A DNA stretch of 64,000 nt, taken from the NCBI RefSeq assembly GCF_000023585.1, contig NC_012914.1, positions 6,547,501-6,611,500 on the forward strand, written 5' to 3'. This DNA is from Paenibacillus sp. JDR-2. Its GTDB lineage: Bacteria; Bacillota; Bacilli; Paenibacillales; Paenibacillaceae. This document shows positions 54,657 to 63,199 of this stretch, one piece after another. The notes under the pieces are model-generated. The model was not told the origin of the DNA, ran no database searches, and worked only from the letters and a program-made list of their open reading frames with translations. Made by a program: the position numbers and the translations under genes. How positions within the stretch are numbered: the stretch's first letter is position 1; each line of letters opens with the position of its first letter.

Positions 54657-54696
54657 TAGAGGAAAAACAAAATTTTCTATTTTAATTTGTTCTTTT

Positions 54697-54936
54697 TTAT
54701 TTGTCTGAGCGATTTTGTTTGAGCAGCTGAACAACATCGTTAATAGCTAGAAGACTGCTCGCTGCTTCCCGGTTAGAAGCTTGAATGTTCATATACAGTT
54801 CTTTGCGGAATATTTCAATATCCTTAGGGGCGCGAATACCCAGCTTTACCGTCTCGCCCTCGACACCAAGCACGACAATCTCAATATTGCCGCCAATCAT
54901 AATCGATTCATCCGTCTTACGAGATAATACGAGCAT
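54697..54936 (-). CDS. csrA: Carbon storage/translational regulator CsrA
   Basis: RNA-binding homodimer of 79 residues that represses hag translation. It starts MLVLSRKTDESIMIGGNIEI, with the RNA-contacting strand LVLSRKTDE and the GIRAPKDIEIFRKE segment containing the key Arg. The ATG follows AAGGAGGAGCGTT. It is preceded by fliW (11-base gap), its protein antagonist. Confidence 0.98.
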   Translation of the reverse strand: MLVLSRKTDESIMIGGNIEIVVLGVEGETVKLGIRAPKDIEIFRKELYMNIQASNREAASSLLAINDVVQLLKQNRSDK

Positions 54937-54947
54937 AACGCTCCTCC

Positions 54948-55328
54948 TTAGGCTTGATATAAAGGCGCTCTTGAGCTATAAACATGATCGTGGATGATGT
55001 GCTGCTTGCCGCGTTTCGTCGTCTTGTTTAATACAATCGGCGCCAACAAATTTATCGTGGATTTATTCGGATCTTGATTGAGAGTAACGACGGACCAGAC
55101 CTCAACATCCTTCTCGTCATCCAGCTTCAGCTCTTGTACGACCGAATCCGGCAAGTCCCATTCGTAATCGCTATAAAAGAAAAAGGGGCTGGCAATAAGA
55201 AACGTGATATTCCCATCCTCCACGGATTGCATCAGCCTGACCGGCATTTCCCCTTCAACCTCGGACAACACAAATTGCTGCAGATGTTCAAAGCCCGGTA
55301 TTCCGTTATCGAACTGGTATGTAGTCAC
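54948..55328 (-). CDS. fliW: Flagellar assembly factor FliW (short N terminus)
   Basis: Binds CsrA allosterically when not occupied by flagellin, freeing hag mRNA. The 126-residue product shows the family core (NGIPGFEHLQQFVL, FLIASPFFFYSDYEWDLPD, INLLAPIVLNKTTKRGKQ). It starts with GTG at 55328 behind GAGGGG, and typical FliW proteins have 15-20 more N-terminal residues before the xGxPGFE motif. The frame is open further upstream (NEDEEGIR) but without a start codon. A terminator hairpin lies just before it. Followed by csrA. Confidence 0.92.
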   Translation of the reverse strand: MTTYQFDNGIPGFEHLQQFVLSEVEGEMPVRLMQSVEDGNITFLIASPFFFYSDYEWDLPDSVVQELKLDDEKDVEVWSVVTLNQDPNKSTINLLAPIVLNKTTKRGKQHIIHDHVYSSRAPLYQA

Positions 55329-55365
55329 TCGAATCCCCTCTTCGTCTTCATTATATAAAAAGAAA

Positions 55366-55405
55366 ACTACAGGCCCCGTATAAAGATACGCATAAGGCCT
55401 ATAGT
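55366..55405 (-). terminator. Terminator between yviE and fliW
   Basis: Stem with segments ACTA/TAGT, AGGCC/GGCCT and CGTAT/ATACG, followed by TTTTCTTTTT on the minus strand. Only about 17 bases separate the U-run from the fliW Shine-Dalgarno, so fliW-csrA depend on read-through or an unseen promoter. Confidence 0.75.
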
Positions 55406-55438
55406 TATTAAACCTAATTCTATGAGCAATGTAAAATC

Positions 55439-56008
55439 CTATAAAACCGTGTCGATGCTTGGCGGCGTAATCTGTACGGAAGCATATTGCCTCATATAAA
55501 TCTCCGCTTTACCCGGCGTATATTCATGGATGGGACGGTTAGGCGTAACATTTAGCTCGACACCGCCCTGTTCAACCGATATTTGCACTTTTCCGGGCGT
55601 AAAAGATAGATCCACGTTATCAATGGACGCTGGACCTGTAACGGGCATCGGCGGTCCTTCGATCCGCCAGTCCTTAGACAAGCTTGCTACAGGATTACTC
55701 TTCACATGCGCAAGATCTGCCAGCTGCCGCCCTTCTTCCATGCGACGAGCCACACCTTGCAGCGCTATTTCTTTAGCTTGCGAATAAATTCTGCTCGATA
55801 CTTCCAGGTTGTTCGCCAGCCCAAGCGCATCCCAAGCCCGACTCTGATCGACCTCCAGGACACCCATAGGCTGCTCGATCGACAGCTGCGCGGGGATCTG
55901 ACGCATGTCGATCGTAGCTTGCGGCTGCTCGATATGCTGCTCCGCCGGCCTTACCTGAATTCCAATAAGGGCAGGCTGCTGGTGAATCTGAATTTGTCCG
56001 ATAGCCAT
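55439..56008 (-). CDS. yviE: DUF6470/YviE family flagellar-operon protein
   Basis: A 189-residue protein of unknown function always found between flgL and fliW in Bacilli. It starts MAIGQIQIHQQPALIGIQ and alternates short hydrophobic beta segments with Pro/Gln-rich turns (HQQPALIGIQ, EQPQATIDMRQ, NRPIHEYTPGKAEIYMRQY). No signal peptide or membrane segment. The ATG follows AGGGTGGTTCC, nine bases after flgL. Identification is by sequence pattern and position. Confidence 0.88.
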   Translation of the reverse strand: MAIGQIQIHQQPALIGIQVRPAEQHIEQPQATIDMRQIPAQLSIEQPMGVLEVDQSRAWDALGLANNLEVSSRIYSQAKEIALQGVARRMEEGRQLADLAHVKSNPVASLSKDWRIEGPPMPVTGPASIDNVDLSFTPGKVQISVEQGGVELNVTPNRPIHEYTPGKAEIYMRQYASVQITPPSIDTVL

Positions 56009-56017
56009 GGAACCACC

Positions 56018-56977
56018 CTATCTCAGGAAGTCAACAAGACTTGGCTGAATGATCTTCGCGCCTGCCGACAGAGAAGCTTGGTAGACGTTCTCTAAGGTCG
56101 TAATATTCGTGATAGCCTCGGCCATATCGACGTCCTCGACCTTTTGCTGCATCTGTTGAAGATTAATATCCACATCGGAAAGCCTTCCTTGCACGATCTC
56201 CACACGGTTAACCCGCGCTCCAACCTGAGCTCTTGCCGTCAGCATCGTGTTCATACGCGTATCAATCTGGCCAAGCAGACCCGTCAGACCTTCCTGGTCG
56301 CCAGAACCCAGCATATCGTAAGCACGGTGCATGAGCTGGAACAAGTTATCGCTTGTCGTATCGGATTCGTCTGCAACAGGAGCGCCAAACACATCATTGC
56401 CAGTCATGTTTACATCCATCGTCATTCCCGGAGACAGCTCGTATTGGATGCTTCCCGTGTCGGTCTGATTGCTGAAAGCCTTCAGAATTGGAGGATCTGC
56501 AGAAGGATCGGACTGCTGATCCAAGCCAAGGGTGGAGTAAGGCTTAACGCCCGTCTGCTCACCGTTAAACATTTGTTTCCCGTTAAACTGACTGTTGCCG
56601 ATCTCTACCATTTGGTTGTACAGCTGGGAAACTTCCGTTTGAATAGCGGTCATGCTGGTTTGTTCCAACGTGCCGTTCGAGCCTTTGACGATGAGCTCCC
56701 GGAACCGTTGAACGATGTCCGTAGCCTGTCCAATCGTCGTATCCATATATTCCAAGGAGGACAATGCGGCATCGGAATTGTCGGTATATTGATCATTGGA
56801 TGCAATCTCGCCGCGATAGCGCAAAGCGAACGTAATCCCGATTGGATCATCGGAAGGTTTATTAATCGCTTTACCTGTAGCGAGTTGATTTTGCAGCTTA
56901 TTCATACTGTTAAGGTTGTTCGTTATGTTGCCAAGCATTTGGGAAGACATCATTCTTTGCGTTACGCGTAATGCCAT
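56018..56977 (-). CDS. flgL: Flagellar hook-filament junction protein FlgL
   Basis: Second of the two junction proteins between hook and filament. The 319 residues begin MALRVTQRMMSSQMLGNITN, the flagellin-like N-terminal helix, and end in the matching C-terminal helix (TLENVYQASLSAGAKIIQ). The ATG follows GGAGGTGCAGCCAC. It lies 30 bases after flgK. Confidence 0.96.
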   Translation of the reverse strand: MALRVTQRMMSSQMLGNITNNLNSMNKLQNQLATGKAINKPSDDPIGITFALRYRGEIASNDQYTDNSDAALSSLEYMDTTIGQATDIVQRFRELIVKGSNGTLEQTSMTAIQTEVSQLYNQMVEIGNSQFNGKQMFNGEQTGVKPYSTLGLDQQSDPSADPPILKAFSNQTDTGSIQYELSPGMTMDVNMTGNDVFGAPVADESDTTSDNLFQLMHRAYDMLGSGDQEGLTGLLGQIDTRMNTMLTARAQVGARVNRVEIVQGRLSDVDINLQQMQQKVEDVDMAEAITNITTLENVYQASLSAGAKIIQPSLVDFLR

Positions 56978-57007
56978 GTGGCTGCACCTCCGGCTTTATC
57001 TAGTAGA

Positions 57008-58564
57008 TTACAGGCCGACGCGGCCCATGCTGTTAATAATACGGTCCAGCGTCTCGTCAATAACGGTCATCACGCGTGCGGATGCGTTATAGGCATGCTG
57101 GAACTTCACGAGATCGGACATTTCTTCGTCAAGAGAAACTCCGCTTACCGACATACGGCGGGAATCCACCTGGTCCACGATCGTTTGCTGATTCGTCTGC
57201 AGCCGCTGCATTTCCTTGGATTGCACGCCTAATTGGCCAACAACGGCACGGAAGAATCCGCTAATCGTATTGTTGTCCGTCGCATCGAAAGCAAATTTCG
57301 TGTCACGTGCCTGAGACATAAGGACAGCCATCGAGTTGTTACCCGCTACAACCGTCTCCGTACCATCGTCGTTGAAGGTCACCTTCATGGAAGTGGCAAG
57401 CAGCGTAGGGTCTGCTGCAATCTTTGGATTCAACTGAATATTCGCAGCGGTCAAATTATCCGTATTGCCGTTCGCATCGGTAAACAGCGGTTCGCCTTGT
57501 TCCCCGTTCATCGTATAGCCAAGCTGATGCAAGCCGTTCAGACCTTGAACCGTTACAGTCAAATCCTCTGCAAGCGTACGGTTAGCGCCTGCGTATGTAA
57601 CTCCGTTAAGTACGGTACCTTCAGGAAGAACCGAGCCTTTAGGAATCGTTACTTGAATATCCCCATTAGCAATGGTGTTCGCCATTTGGTTCAGCTGATC
57701 CATATAACCTTGAACATATTTATCGCGCGACTGCATCGTACCGTAAATAGCCCCGTTATTCAGATCGCCGTTCTCGATTGCAGCCGTCATATCGTCCAGC
57801 GTTAATCCTTGCGACCCTTCGGCGGACTTACCCGCGACCAGAGATACGTTGCCCATTGTAATCGTATAACCGTCAGATAAATCAGACACCTTGATATTCG
57901 CCAGTCCGGACAGTTCGTCTACCAGAGCATCGCGTTGGTCACGCAGGTCATTCGCGTCATCGCCAATGCCTTCAATGCGCTGAATTTGTCCGTTCAGGTT
58001 GGCAATGGTGCTGGAGATCGATTTGAGATTGTCGAGGTTTATTTGCGCATTTTCCGTCAAGTCGGACTTCAAATCGGCAAGCTGTTTGCTTGTATAGTTA
58101 AAAGCGTCCATCATCGCTTTCGTCTGTTCAACCAGTACGGCGCGGCCATCCGCGCTCTCAGGCGTCTTGCTGAGGTCCGACCAGCTGTTCCAGAAGTTTG
58201 AGATCACGGTCTGCAAGCCGGTATCGCTTGGCTCATTGACAATGGTCTCCAGCTTCTCGAGCGTATCCGACTGAACCGTATAATTCCCAAGCCATTTATA
58301 CTCGCTGTAAAACTGGCTGTCGAGGAACTTGTCTCTCACCCGCGTGATCGAGCTTGCTTCAACACCCGTACCCAGTTGACCGGCTGCCGTGGAGTGGGAA
58401 TAGCCGTAAGCCTCAATCGGACGGGCTGCCGTAAAGTTAACCCGCTGGCGGGAATAACCGGATGTATTGGCGTTGGAAATATTATGACCGGTCGTATTCA
58501 GCGCCGTTTGCGTCGTGAAGATACTTCGCTTCGCGGTCTCCAGACCATGAAATGTTGATGTCAT
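57008..58564 (-). CDS. flgK: Flagellar hook-associated protein FlgK
   Basis: First junction protein (HAP1). The 518 residues start MTSTFHGLETAKRSIFTTQT with NTTGHNISNANTSGYSRQRV, the conserved rod/hook N-terminal motif, and end with SGVSLDEEMSDLVKFQHAYN and a final helix. The ATG follows AGAGGACAGATACG, 17 bases after flgN. Confidence 0.97.
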   Translation of the reverse strand: MTSTFHGLETAKRSIFTTQTALNTTGHNISNANTSGYSRQRVNFTAARPIEAYGYSHSTAAGQLGTGVEASSITRVRDKFLDSQFYSEYKWLGNYTVQSDTLEKLETIVNEPSDTGLQTVISNFWNSWSDLSKTPESADGRAVLVEQTKAMMDAFNYTSKQLADLKSDLTENAQINLDNLKSISSTIANLNGQIQRIEGIGDDANDLRDQRDALVDELSGLANIKVSDLSDGYTITMGNVSLVAGKSAEGSQGLTLDDMTAAIENGDLNNGAIYGTMQSRDKYVQGYMDQLNQMANTIANGDIQVTIPKGSVLPEGTVLNGVTYAGANRTLAEDLTVTVQGLNGLHQLGYTMNGEQGEPLFTDANGNTDNLTAANIQLNPKIAADPTLLATSMKVTFNDDGTETVVAGNNSMAVLMSQARDTKFAFDATDNNTISGFFRAVVGQLGVQSKEMQRLQTNQQTIVDQVDSRRMSVSGVSLDEEMSDLVKFQHAYNASARVMTVIDETLDRIINSMGRVGL

Positions 58565-58581
58565 CGTATCTGTCCTCTCTC

Positions 58582-59085
58582 TTAAGTCTTGAGATTATAG
58601 CGACTAGCACGCTGCACATTCATTCCTTGTACGGCGCGGTGGTAGGTAACCTCGTCCTCCGGAGCACCAAGCAGCAGGTCCTGCGTAAATTGCAGATAGT
58701 CCAGATTCATCCGGATCAGCTGCTGGTTAAACGTATTGACGTCCTGCAGCTCTTTGATCGCGGCGGACAGCTCCCGCCACATCTGCTGAAGCTCCAGCTT
58801 CTGCTCCGCATGGTAGACCATCTGAATCAGCTTCTCCATCTTCAGGGAGCGCATGTTGCGAAGGCCTTGTTCAACCGTAAACCGTCCAACCAGAAGCAGG
58901 CGAGTCTGTTCCAGGTCAACGATACGCTGCACGCTTTTTTTCTCGCGGCTCGTAACTAGCGATACCGCTTCCACATTTTCCAAGCGGATGGCTTCCGTTT
59001 TCTCGTTGGCATGCCGGATAAGTTCCTTATGCGCATCGAGCAGCTCCTGCAGGGTGATTAAAATCTGCCTGATATGTTCGTTCAT
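58582..59085 (-). CDS. flgN: Flagellar export chaperone FlgN
   Basis: Helical chaperone for FlgK and FlgL, 167 residues (Bacillus YvyG). The sequence is charged and heptad-rich (ILITLQELLDAHKELIRHAN, EKLIQMVYHAEQKLELQQM) and has no hydrophobic segment. The ATG follows AAGGGATGATCCGTAA, seven bases after flgM. Assignment leans on the fixed flgM-flgN-flgK-flgL order. Confidence 0.92.
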   Translation of the reverse strand: MNEHIRQILITLQELLDAHKELIRHANEKTEAIRLENVEAVSLVTSREKKSVQRIVDLEQTRLLLVGRFTVEQGLRNMRSLKMEKLIQMVYHAEQKLELQQMWRELSAAIKELQDVNTFNQQLIRMNLDYLQFTQDLLLGAPEDEVTYHRAVQGMNVQRASRYNLKT

Positions 59086-59092
59086 TTACGGA

Positions 59093-59359
59093 TCATCCCT
59101 TCAGGTATGGAAGCAGCTTGTCTGCGATTTTACCGGCATCCACCTTGTAGGTTCCCGCCGAAATGGATTGCTTCAATTCTTCGAGGCGTTGCTGCCGTTC
59201 AGGACTGTTCGTTTGACTGGTAGAGAGCATTTCCTTCGCCTCCGCGGAGATCTCTACGATATCCTTCTGTTTCTTCTTGTTTGCACCATCTATGCGTTGC
59301 TCCATCTGCTTCTGGTAGGGGTTGTATGCGCCGATCCGATTCGTTTCATTTATCTTCAT
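59093..59359 (-). CDS. flgM: Anti-sigma-D factor FlgM
   Basis: Holds sigma-D inactive until the hook is complete and FlgM activity is relieved. The 88 residues have a disordered N-terminal half (MKINETNRIGAYNPYQKQM) and the sigma-binding C-terminal helices (KDIVEISAEAKEML, RQQRLEELKQSISAGTYKVD, KIADKLLPYL). The ATG follows AAAGAGGTGATTATTC. A terminator hairpin for yvyF sits only ~14 bases before that ribosome binding site. Confidence 0.96.
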   Translation of the reverse strand: MKINETNRIGAYNPYQKQMEQRIDGANKKKQKDIVEISAEAKEMLSTSQTNSPERQQRLEELKQSISAGTYKVDAGKIADKLLPYLKG

Positions 59360-59392
59360 GAATAATCACCTCTTTGGTTCCACAATAGAAAA

Positions 59393-59422
59393 AACCGATA
59401 ACCTTTAAAAGTATTATCGGTT
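59393..59422 (-). terminator. Terminator between yvyF and flgM
   Basis: Stem AACCGATAA/TTATCGGTT then TTTTTT on the minus strand; its U-run ends about 13 bases before the flgM Shine-Dalgarno. Confidence 0.85.
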
Positions 59423-59465
59423 CAGCTAGTTGGAAAATGAATAGGCCAAGTTATGGGACTAAATA

Positions 59466-59885
59466 TTAATTTTGCCGCTTATTATACTTATCGATACCTT
59501 TGTACGAAACTCTCTCTTCCGCTCGAAGAGCGGCATTCCTTGCCTCATCCTCGTGCATGTGCTGGGTGTCCTTGAGCAGACGCGCGCGGCAGTTGCTGCA
59601 AATGTTATTCTCACGGATCAGTGTACCACATACTTCGCAAGGGTACATAAGATTAGGGGCGTTCAAGAGTGAAATACGGCCCTCTTTAATAAACTTCGTA
59701 ATTTGTTTGATCGAAACGCCCGTTGCGTCGTGCAGTTCCGTTATGACCGCGCCTTTTTGCTCGCGCAAGTAAGTGGAGCATAATTCGTATTCTTTATCAA
59801 TCTCCCGTATGCATGCAGGGCAGACATCGCGAAAGTTTTTCGCAAAAATCTTACCGCACCGAGGACAATTATCTACATTCATCAT
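59466..59885 (-). CDS. yvyF: YvyF/TIGR03826 family flagellar-operon zinc protein
   Basis: A 139-residue probable cytoplasmic regulator of unknown function. It has an N-terminal zinc ribbon (CPRCGK..CPAC), a central helix-turn-helix-like segment (GAVITELHDATGVSIKQITK) and a second Cys pair set (CEVCGTLI..CSNC). The start is one of two adjacent ATG codons (59885 or 59882) after GGGGAATCG; the frame open to 60053 would run into comFC and lacks a binding site. Between comFC and flgM as in Bacillus. Confidence 0.85.
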   Translation of the reverse strand: MMNVDNCPRCGKIFAKNFRDVCPACIREIDKEYELCSTYLREQKGAVITELHDATGVSIKQITKFIKEGRISLLNAPNLMYPCEVCGTLIRENNICSNCRARLLKDTQHMHEDEARNAALRAEERVSYKGIDKYNKRQN

Positions 59886-59980
59886 CGATTCCCCATTCCA
59901 GCAATCAAAGGTTGTTACGGTTATTTTAACGGATATTGGGAGTTTTTTCACTAGTAATCTTGCAAAAGATCTTTCGGCTG

Positions 59981-60865
59981 CTAGGATCTGGCCCATGTGA
60001 GGGCATAAATGTCGAGCGGAACCTCCGAATGCTGGTGCAGCGCTGCCGCGCAAGCCCCAATCGTACTGCCGGTTGTGTAGATGTCATCAACAAGTAGAAT
60101 TCGGATAGATTGGGCGTTCATAGGGGACTTATGGACATTGCTCTGTAAAAGAGCCATCGTATCCGTTCTGGCATGGAACAATCGCTTGGTATCCTTCATT
60201 CGCTCCAAACGGGACTTAAAGCTTTGCTTTTCGGTATGCCGTTCCCGGACAAGCAGGTCGTACAGAGGAAGCTGATGATGCTTGGCCAAAATAGAGGCAA
60301 ACCGCTCGGCTTGGTTAAAGCCCCTCTCTTCTGCCCGCTCCATGCTGACTGGCACGAAGGTAACGGCATCCCATATGGGGCTTGAGGATGGCTGAGTAGA
60401 GAAGCTTTGTTTTTCAGCCTCCTTCGTGATGGCTTCAAATGCCGGGAGCATCATTTGGGCAAGGAGCGGCTCCAGCCTCTCATTGCCGCGGTACTTATAT
60501 TGAGCCAGCCACTCTCTCATCTCGCTGCTGTACTGGACGGCGCTTCGGTTCGCGATAAACATGGCATCCGTGCGGCGAATGCAGTCTGGACAAGATATAC
60601 CCCTGCCGCAAATGCGGCATTTGATTGGAGTAAGCCACGGGATAACCGCAAGGCAGGAGGAGCAGACTGAACGGGTAAAAGAGGTTGGAAGATAGGATAA
60701 ATATGTTCTCCTGCTATCGGATTGAAGCGTTGATGAGCTTGGAGATGCCTGCTTTAATCCTTTTCCGCAAAAAGGGCATTCTCCCGAACCGGGATTCAAA
60801 AAATGTAAAGTATCGCGCAGCTCGGAGGTGGGGCGTTGGAATAGATGTTTGAGGAATTGCCGCAT
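59981..60865 (-). CDS. comFC: ComF family phosphoribosyltransferase-fold protein (ComFC)
   Basis: Needed for efficient uptake of single-stranded DNA in competence; works with ComFA. The 294 residues have an N-terminal zinc-binding set (CPFCGKGL, CSSCLA, CRICGRGISCPDC) and the PRPP-binding signature ILLVDDIYTTGSTI near the C terminus. The ATG follows AAAGGAGG at a rather long spacing. A 136-base gap separates it from comFA. Confidence 0.95.
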   Translation of the reverse strand: MRQFLKHLFQRPTSELRDTLHFLNPGSGECPFCGKGLKQASPSSSTLQSDSRRTYLSYLPTSFTRSVCSSCLAVIPWLTPIKCRICGRGISCPDCIRRTDAMFIANRSAVQYSSEMREWLAQYKYRGNERLEPLLAQMMLPAFEAITKEAEKQSFSTQPSSSPIWDAVTFVPVSMERAEERGFNQAERFASILAKHHQLPLYDLLVRERHTEKQSFKSRLERMKDTKRLFHARTDTMALLQSNVHKSPMNAQSIRILLVDDIYTTGSTIGACAAALHQHSEVPLDIYALTWARS

Positions 60866-61001
60866 GGATATGTGTGCCTCCTTTGCCGGTGTTCTAGAAA
60901 TTTGATGAAAGAGCAGCTAGTGGACAGGTGTATGGCAACGAGCTATGAGAAAAAGGAATACGGGCTACTGCTTGACGCTGGATTCGTACAAGGATGGCTA
61001 G

Positions 61002-63098
61002 TCATTCGTATGATGATGGCCGGTCAAAAGAAGTTTTGTTGGAACGCTTGAAGAGGCTGCTCCACCACCCTGAGCTAACCTGCCCTTCCGGGAGCAGGTA
61101 TCCCCGTTTGCGGGCAATCCGGTTCATTGCGCGGATTTGACTGACGGCTGCAGCTTGAGCGCCGGTACGCTCCCTGCCGCAAAAATAAACAAAACCATTC
61201 GGATCATCTCCCGAGCGTCCGGCCCTTCCCGCCATCTGTACCAGCGAGGCCTCGTCAAACAACCGCCCGTCTGCGTCCAGAATATAAACATCGCTGCGCG
61301 GAATGGTTACTCCCCGCTCCAGGATGGTCGTGGTGACTAATACGCGGATTTCGCTTTTGCGGAATCGGCTTACCTTGTCGGCCCGATCCGGATCCTGAGA
61401 CGAGGTCCCTTCGACGGCAGACAACTTAAGCAGCACGCTCAGCAGCTTGGCCATCGGCTCGACCTGGGAGATCCGCTGAACGAATATAAAGAGTTGAGCG
61501 TCACGGTCCAGGGAATGATTAAGTGCCGCTAGCAGTGCTCTCGGTATTTTTCTCGTCTGAAGGAGCTTTGCGACAGTTGGCGTGCGAAGCAGGACCGGAA
61601 CGGGCAGCGGATGACGATGATAACGGACGGGTACCCTGGCATGGGACAGTTGGCCGGATTTAACCCGCCGCTGCAGCTCGGTTGGCGGCGTTGCCGAAAG
61701 CAGCAGCTTTGGGGCGTGCGGCGCACGGCTTTTTTCCGCTGCGTAATGCAAGATCGGATCGCCGTGATAGGGAAACGCATCAAGCTCGTCGATAATGACG
61801 AGATCAAAAGCTTGATGGAACCGCATCAACTGATGCGTAGTTGCCAGCGTAATGTCTCCCGCTTCCCAGCGCTGCTCGCTGCCGCCGTATAAAGTAACGA
61901 CCCGTGCTTGCGGGAACGCCCTGCGGATACGGGGATCAAGCTCAATGACAACATCGCGCCGCGGAGTGGCGATCAGCGCCCGCCCGCCGCGAAAGATGAC
62001 CGACTCAACTAGAGGGAATATCATCTCCGTCTTGCCGGCTCCGGTGACGGCCCAGAGGAGGAACTCTTTGTTCTTCTCCGGCTGGTATGGCGTAGTTGGC
62101 GCTTCGATGAACTGAAGCGCCGACGCTGTGGCGGCAGCTTGCGCGGGGCTTAGCTGCCACTTGCTCAGGTCGGCCGAGATTGAGCCGGACTCTAATGGAA
62201 GCGCAGGCATGCCAAGCACCAGCAGCTCGCATTCGCGGCTGCGCCCCATGGTGAGGCATGCCGAGCAATAGGCGCACATGCGCCCGCACGCTGCGCATTG
62301 CGTGCGGTGCATGTGCGCTTCGCCGCTGCCGCATCGCCTGCAGCGGCACTCGCGCCGCCGCCGGCCGTGCTCGGCGGCGACAGCGCCCGCAAGGCGCAGC
62401 CAGCCTAGCAGCTGCGCCAACTGCAGTGCGCCGCCCATATCGGCGGCGGCGCCCTCGAGCAGGGCGTGCGCTTCGCTGCGAAGCAGCGCACGGCCCTGCA
62501 TGGCCGCGGCGGCCTGCTGCGCAGCGGCCGCCAGGGCCTCCCGCGCGCGAGCAGCAGCGCGCGCGGTGCCGGGGCTGGAGCCGCCCGCGGCAGCGGCGGC
62601 TCGCGCCCACCGCCGGGCCAGCAGGCTGGCATCGCCAGCAGCCTGCGGGCCCGGCCCGTTCATTGGCGCGCCAGCTTCGCGGCGCGCCTGCGCCACGCAG
62701 GCCGCGAGCGAAGCCAGCGGCCCGCCGTCACTGTTGGCAGTACTCCCTAAACTCCCTGCAATTCCCCGCCTCTGTGCACTACCGACACCGCTACTATCCC
62801 GCGAGGCACGGCTCCCAGCTTCACGCTCCCAAAGCTCCACGCACCGAATCGCATCCCCTAAAGGCAATGCCTCCTGCCACAACCATCCTTCTTCCGCTCT
62901 CTCCCCTTTTAATCTCATTTCGACCGCTTCATTCCGTCCTTTATCCTTATTTCTCATCCCTCCATATCGACCATCTGCTAATCTAGCAGCTTCCGCTAAC
63001 CCCTCCTCCATCCAGAACAACTGATCCACTTCTGGAGCGATCGTCATCTGAGCAGACCATGCACCGCCAACACGAACGACATACACAAAGGCTTTCAA
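61002..63098 (-). CDS. comFA: Competence DNA-translocase helicase ComFA, with Ala/Arg-rich insertion
   Basis: Membrane-associated DEAD-type ATPase that powers entry of transforming DNA. Motifs: Walker A AVTGAGKTEMIF, Walker B VIIDELDAF, LLLSATPP, and QMAGRAGRSGDD. The four-Cys zinc finger is present (CRCRRCG..CAACGRMCAYCSAC). With the TTG start at 63098, preceded by GGGGAGGGG, the protein has 698 residues, far above the ~460 of Bacillus ComFA. The surplus is an N-terminal region, of which residues ~155-265 are extremely Ala/Arg-rich and encoded by very GC-rich DNA (62250-62730). The ATG at 63182 is rejected because it lies within the terminator hairpin. Confidence 0.92.
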   Translation of the reverse strand: MKAFVYVVRVGGAWSAQMTIAPEVDQLFWMEEGLAEAARLADGRYGGMRNKDKGRNEAVEMRLKGERAEEGWLWQEALPLGDAIRCVELWEREAGSRASRDSSGVGSAQRRGIAGSLGSTANSDGGPLASLAACVAQARREAGAPMNGPGPQAAGDASLLARRWARAAAAAGGSSPGTARAAARAREALAAAAQQAAAAMQGRALLRSEAHALLEGAAADMGGALQLAQLLGWLRLAGAVAAEHGRRRRECRCRRCGSGEAHMHRTQCAACGRMCAYCSACLTMGRSRECELLVLGMPALPLESGSISADLSKWQLSPAQAAATASALQFIEAPTTPYQPEKNKEFLLWAVTGAGKTEMIFPLVESVIFRGGRALIATPRRDVVIELDPRIRRAFPQARVVTLYGGSEQRWEAGDITLATTHQLMRFHQAFDLVIIDELDAFPYHGDPILHYAAEKSRAPHAPKLLLSATPPTELQRRVKSGQLSHARVPVRYHRHPLPVPVLLRTPTVAKLLQTRKIPRALLAALNHSLDRDAQLFIFVQRISQVEPMAKLLSVLLKLSAVEGTSSQDPDRADKVSRFRKSEIRVLVTTTILERGVTIPRSDVYILDADGRLFDEASLVQMAGRAGRSGDDPNGFVYFCGRERTGAQAAAVSQIRAMNRIARKRGYLLPEGQVSSGWWSSLFKRSNKTSFDRPSSYE

Positions 63099-63124
63099 CC
63101 GTTCCCCTCCCCGCGCACGCAAAA

Positions 63125-63166
63125 AAGCACACCTCAATGATGCCATTGCATCATCGGGGTGTGCTT
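63125..63166 (-). terminator. Terminator hairpin directly upstream of comFA
   Basis: Stem AAGCACACCCCGATGATGC / GCATCATTGAGGTGTGCTT with TTTTTT on the minus strand. It ends the upstream small membrane-protein gene and leaves about ten bases to the comFA Shine-Dalgarno. Confidence 0.85.
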
Positions 63167-63199
63167 CACTCCGTGCTTCCAATTAACTTCCATTATAGC

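Noticed and set aside
59886..60053. 56-codon extension of YvyF
   Set aside because: It overlaps the comFC end, lacks a binding site, and its residues do not resemble the family.
62250..62730. GC-rich block in comFA as inserted foreign DNA
   Set aside because: The reading frame is unbroken, there are no flanking repeats, and codons are consistent with an Ala/Arg-rich linker.
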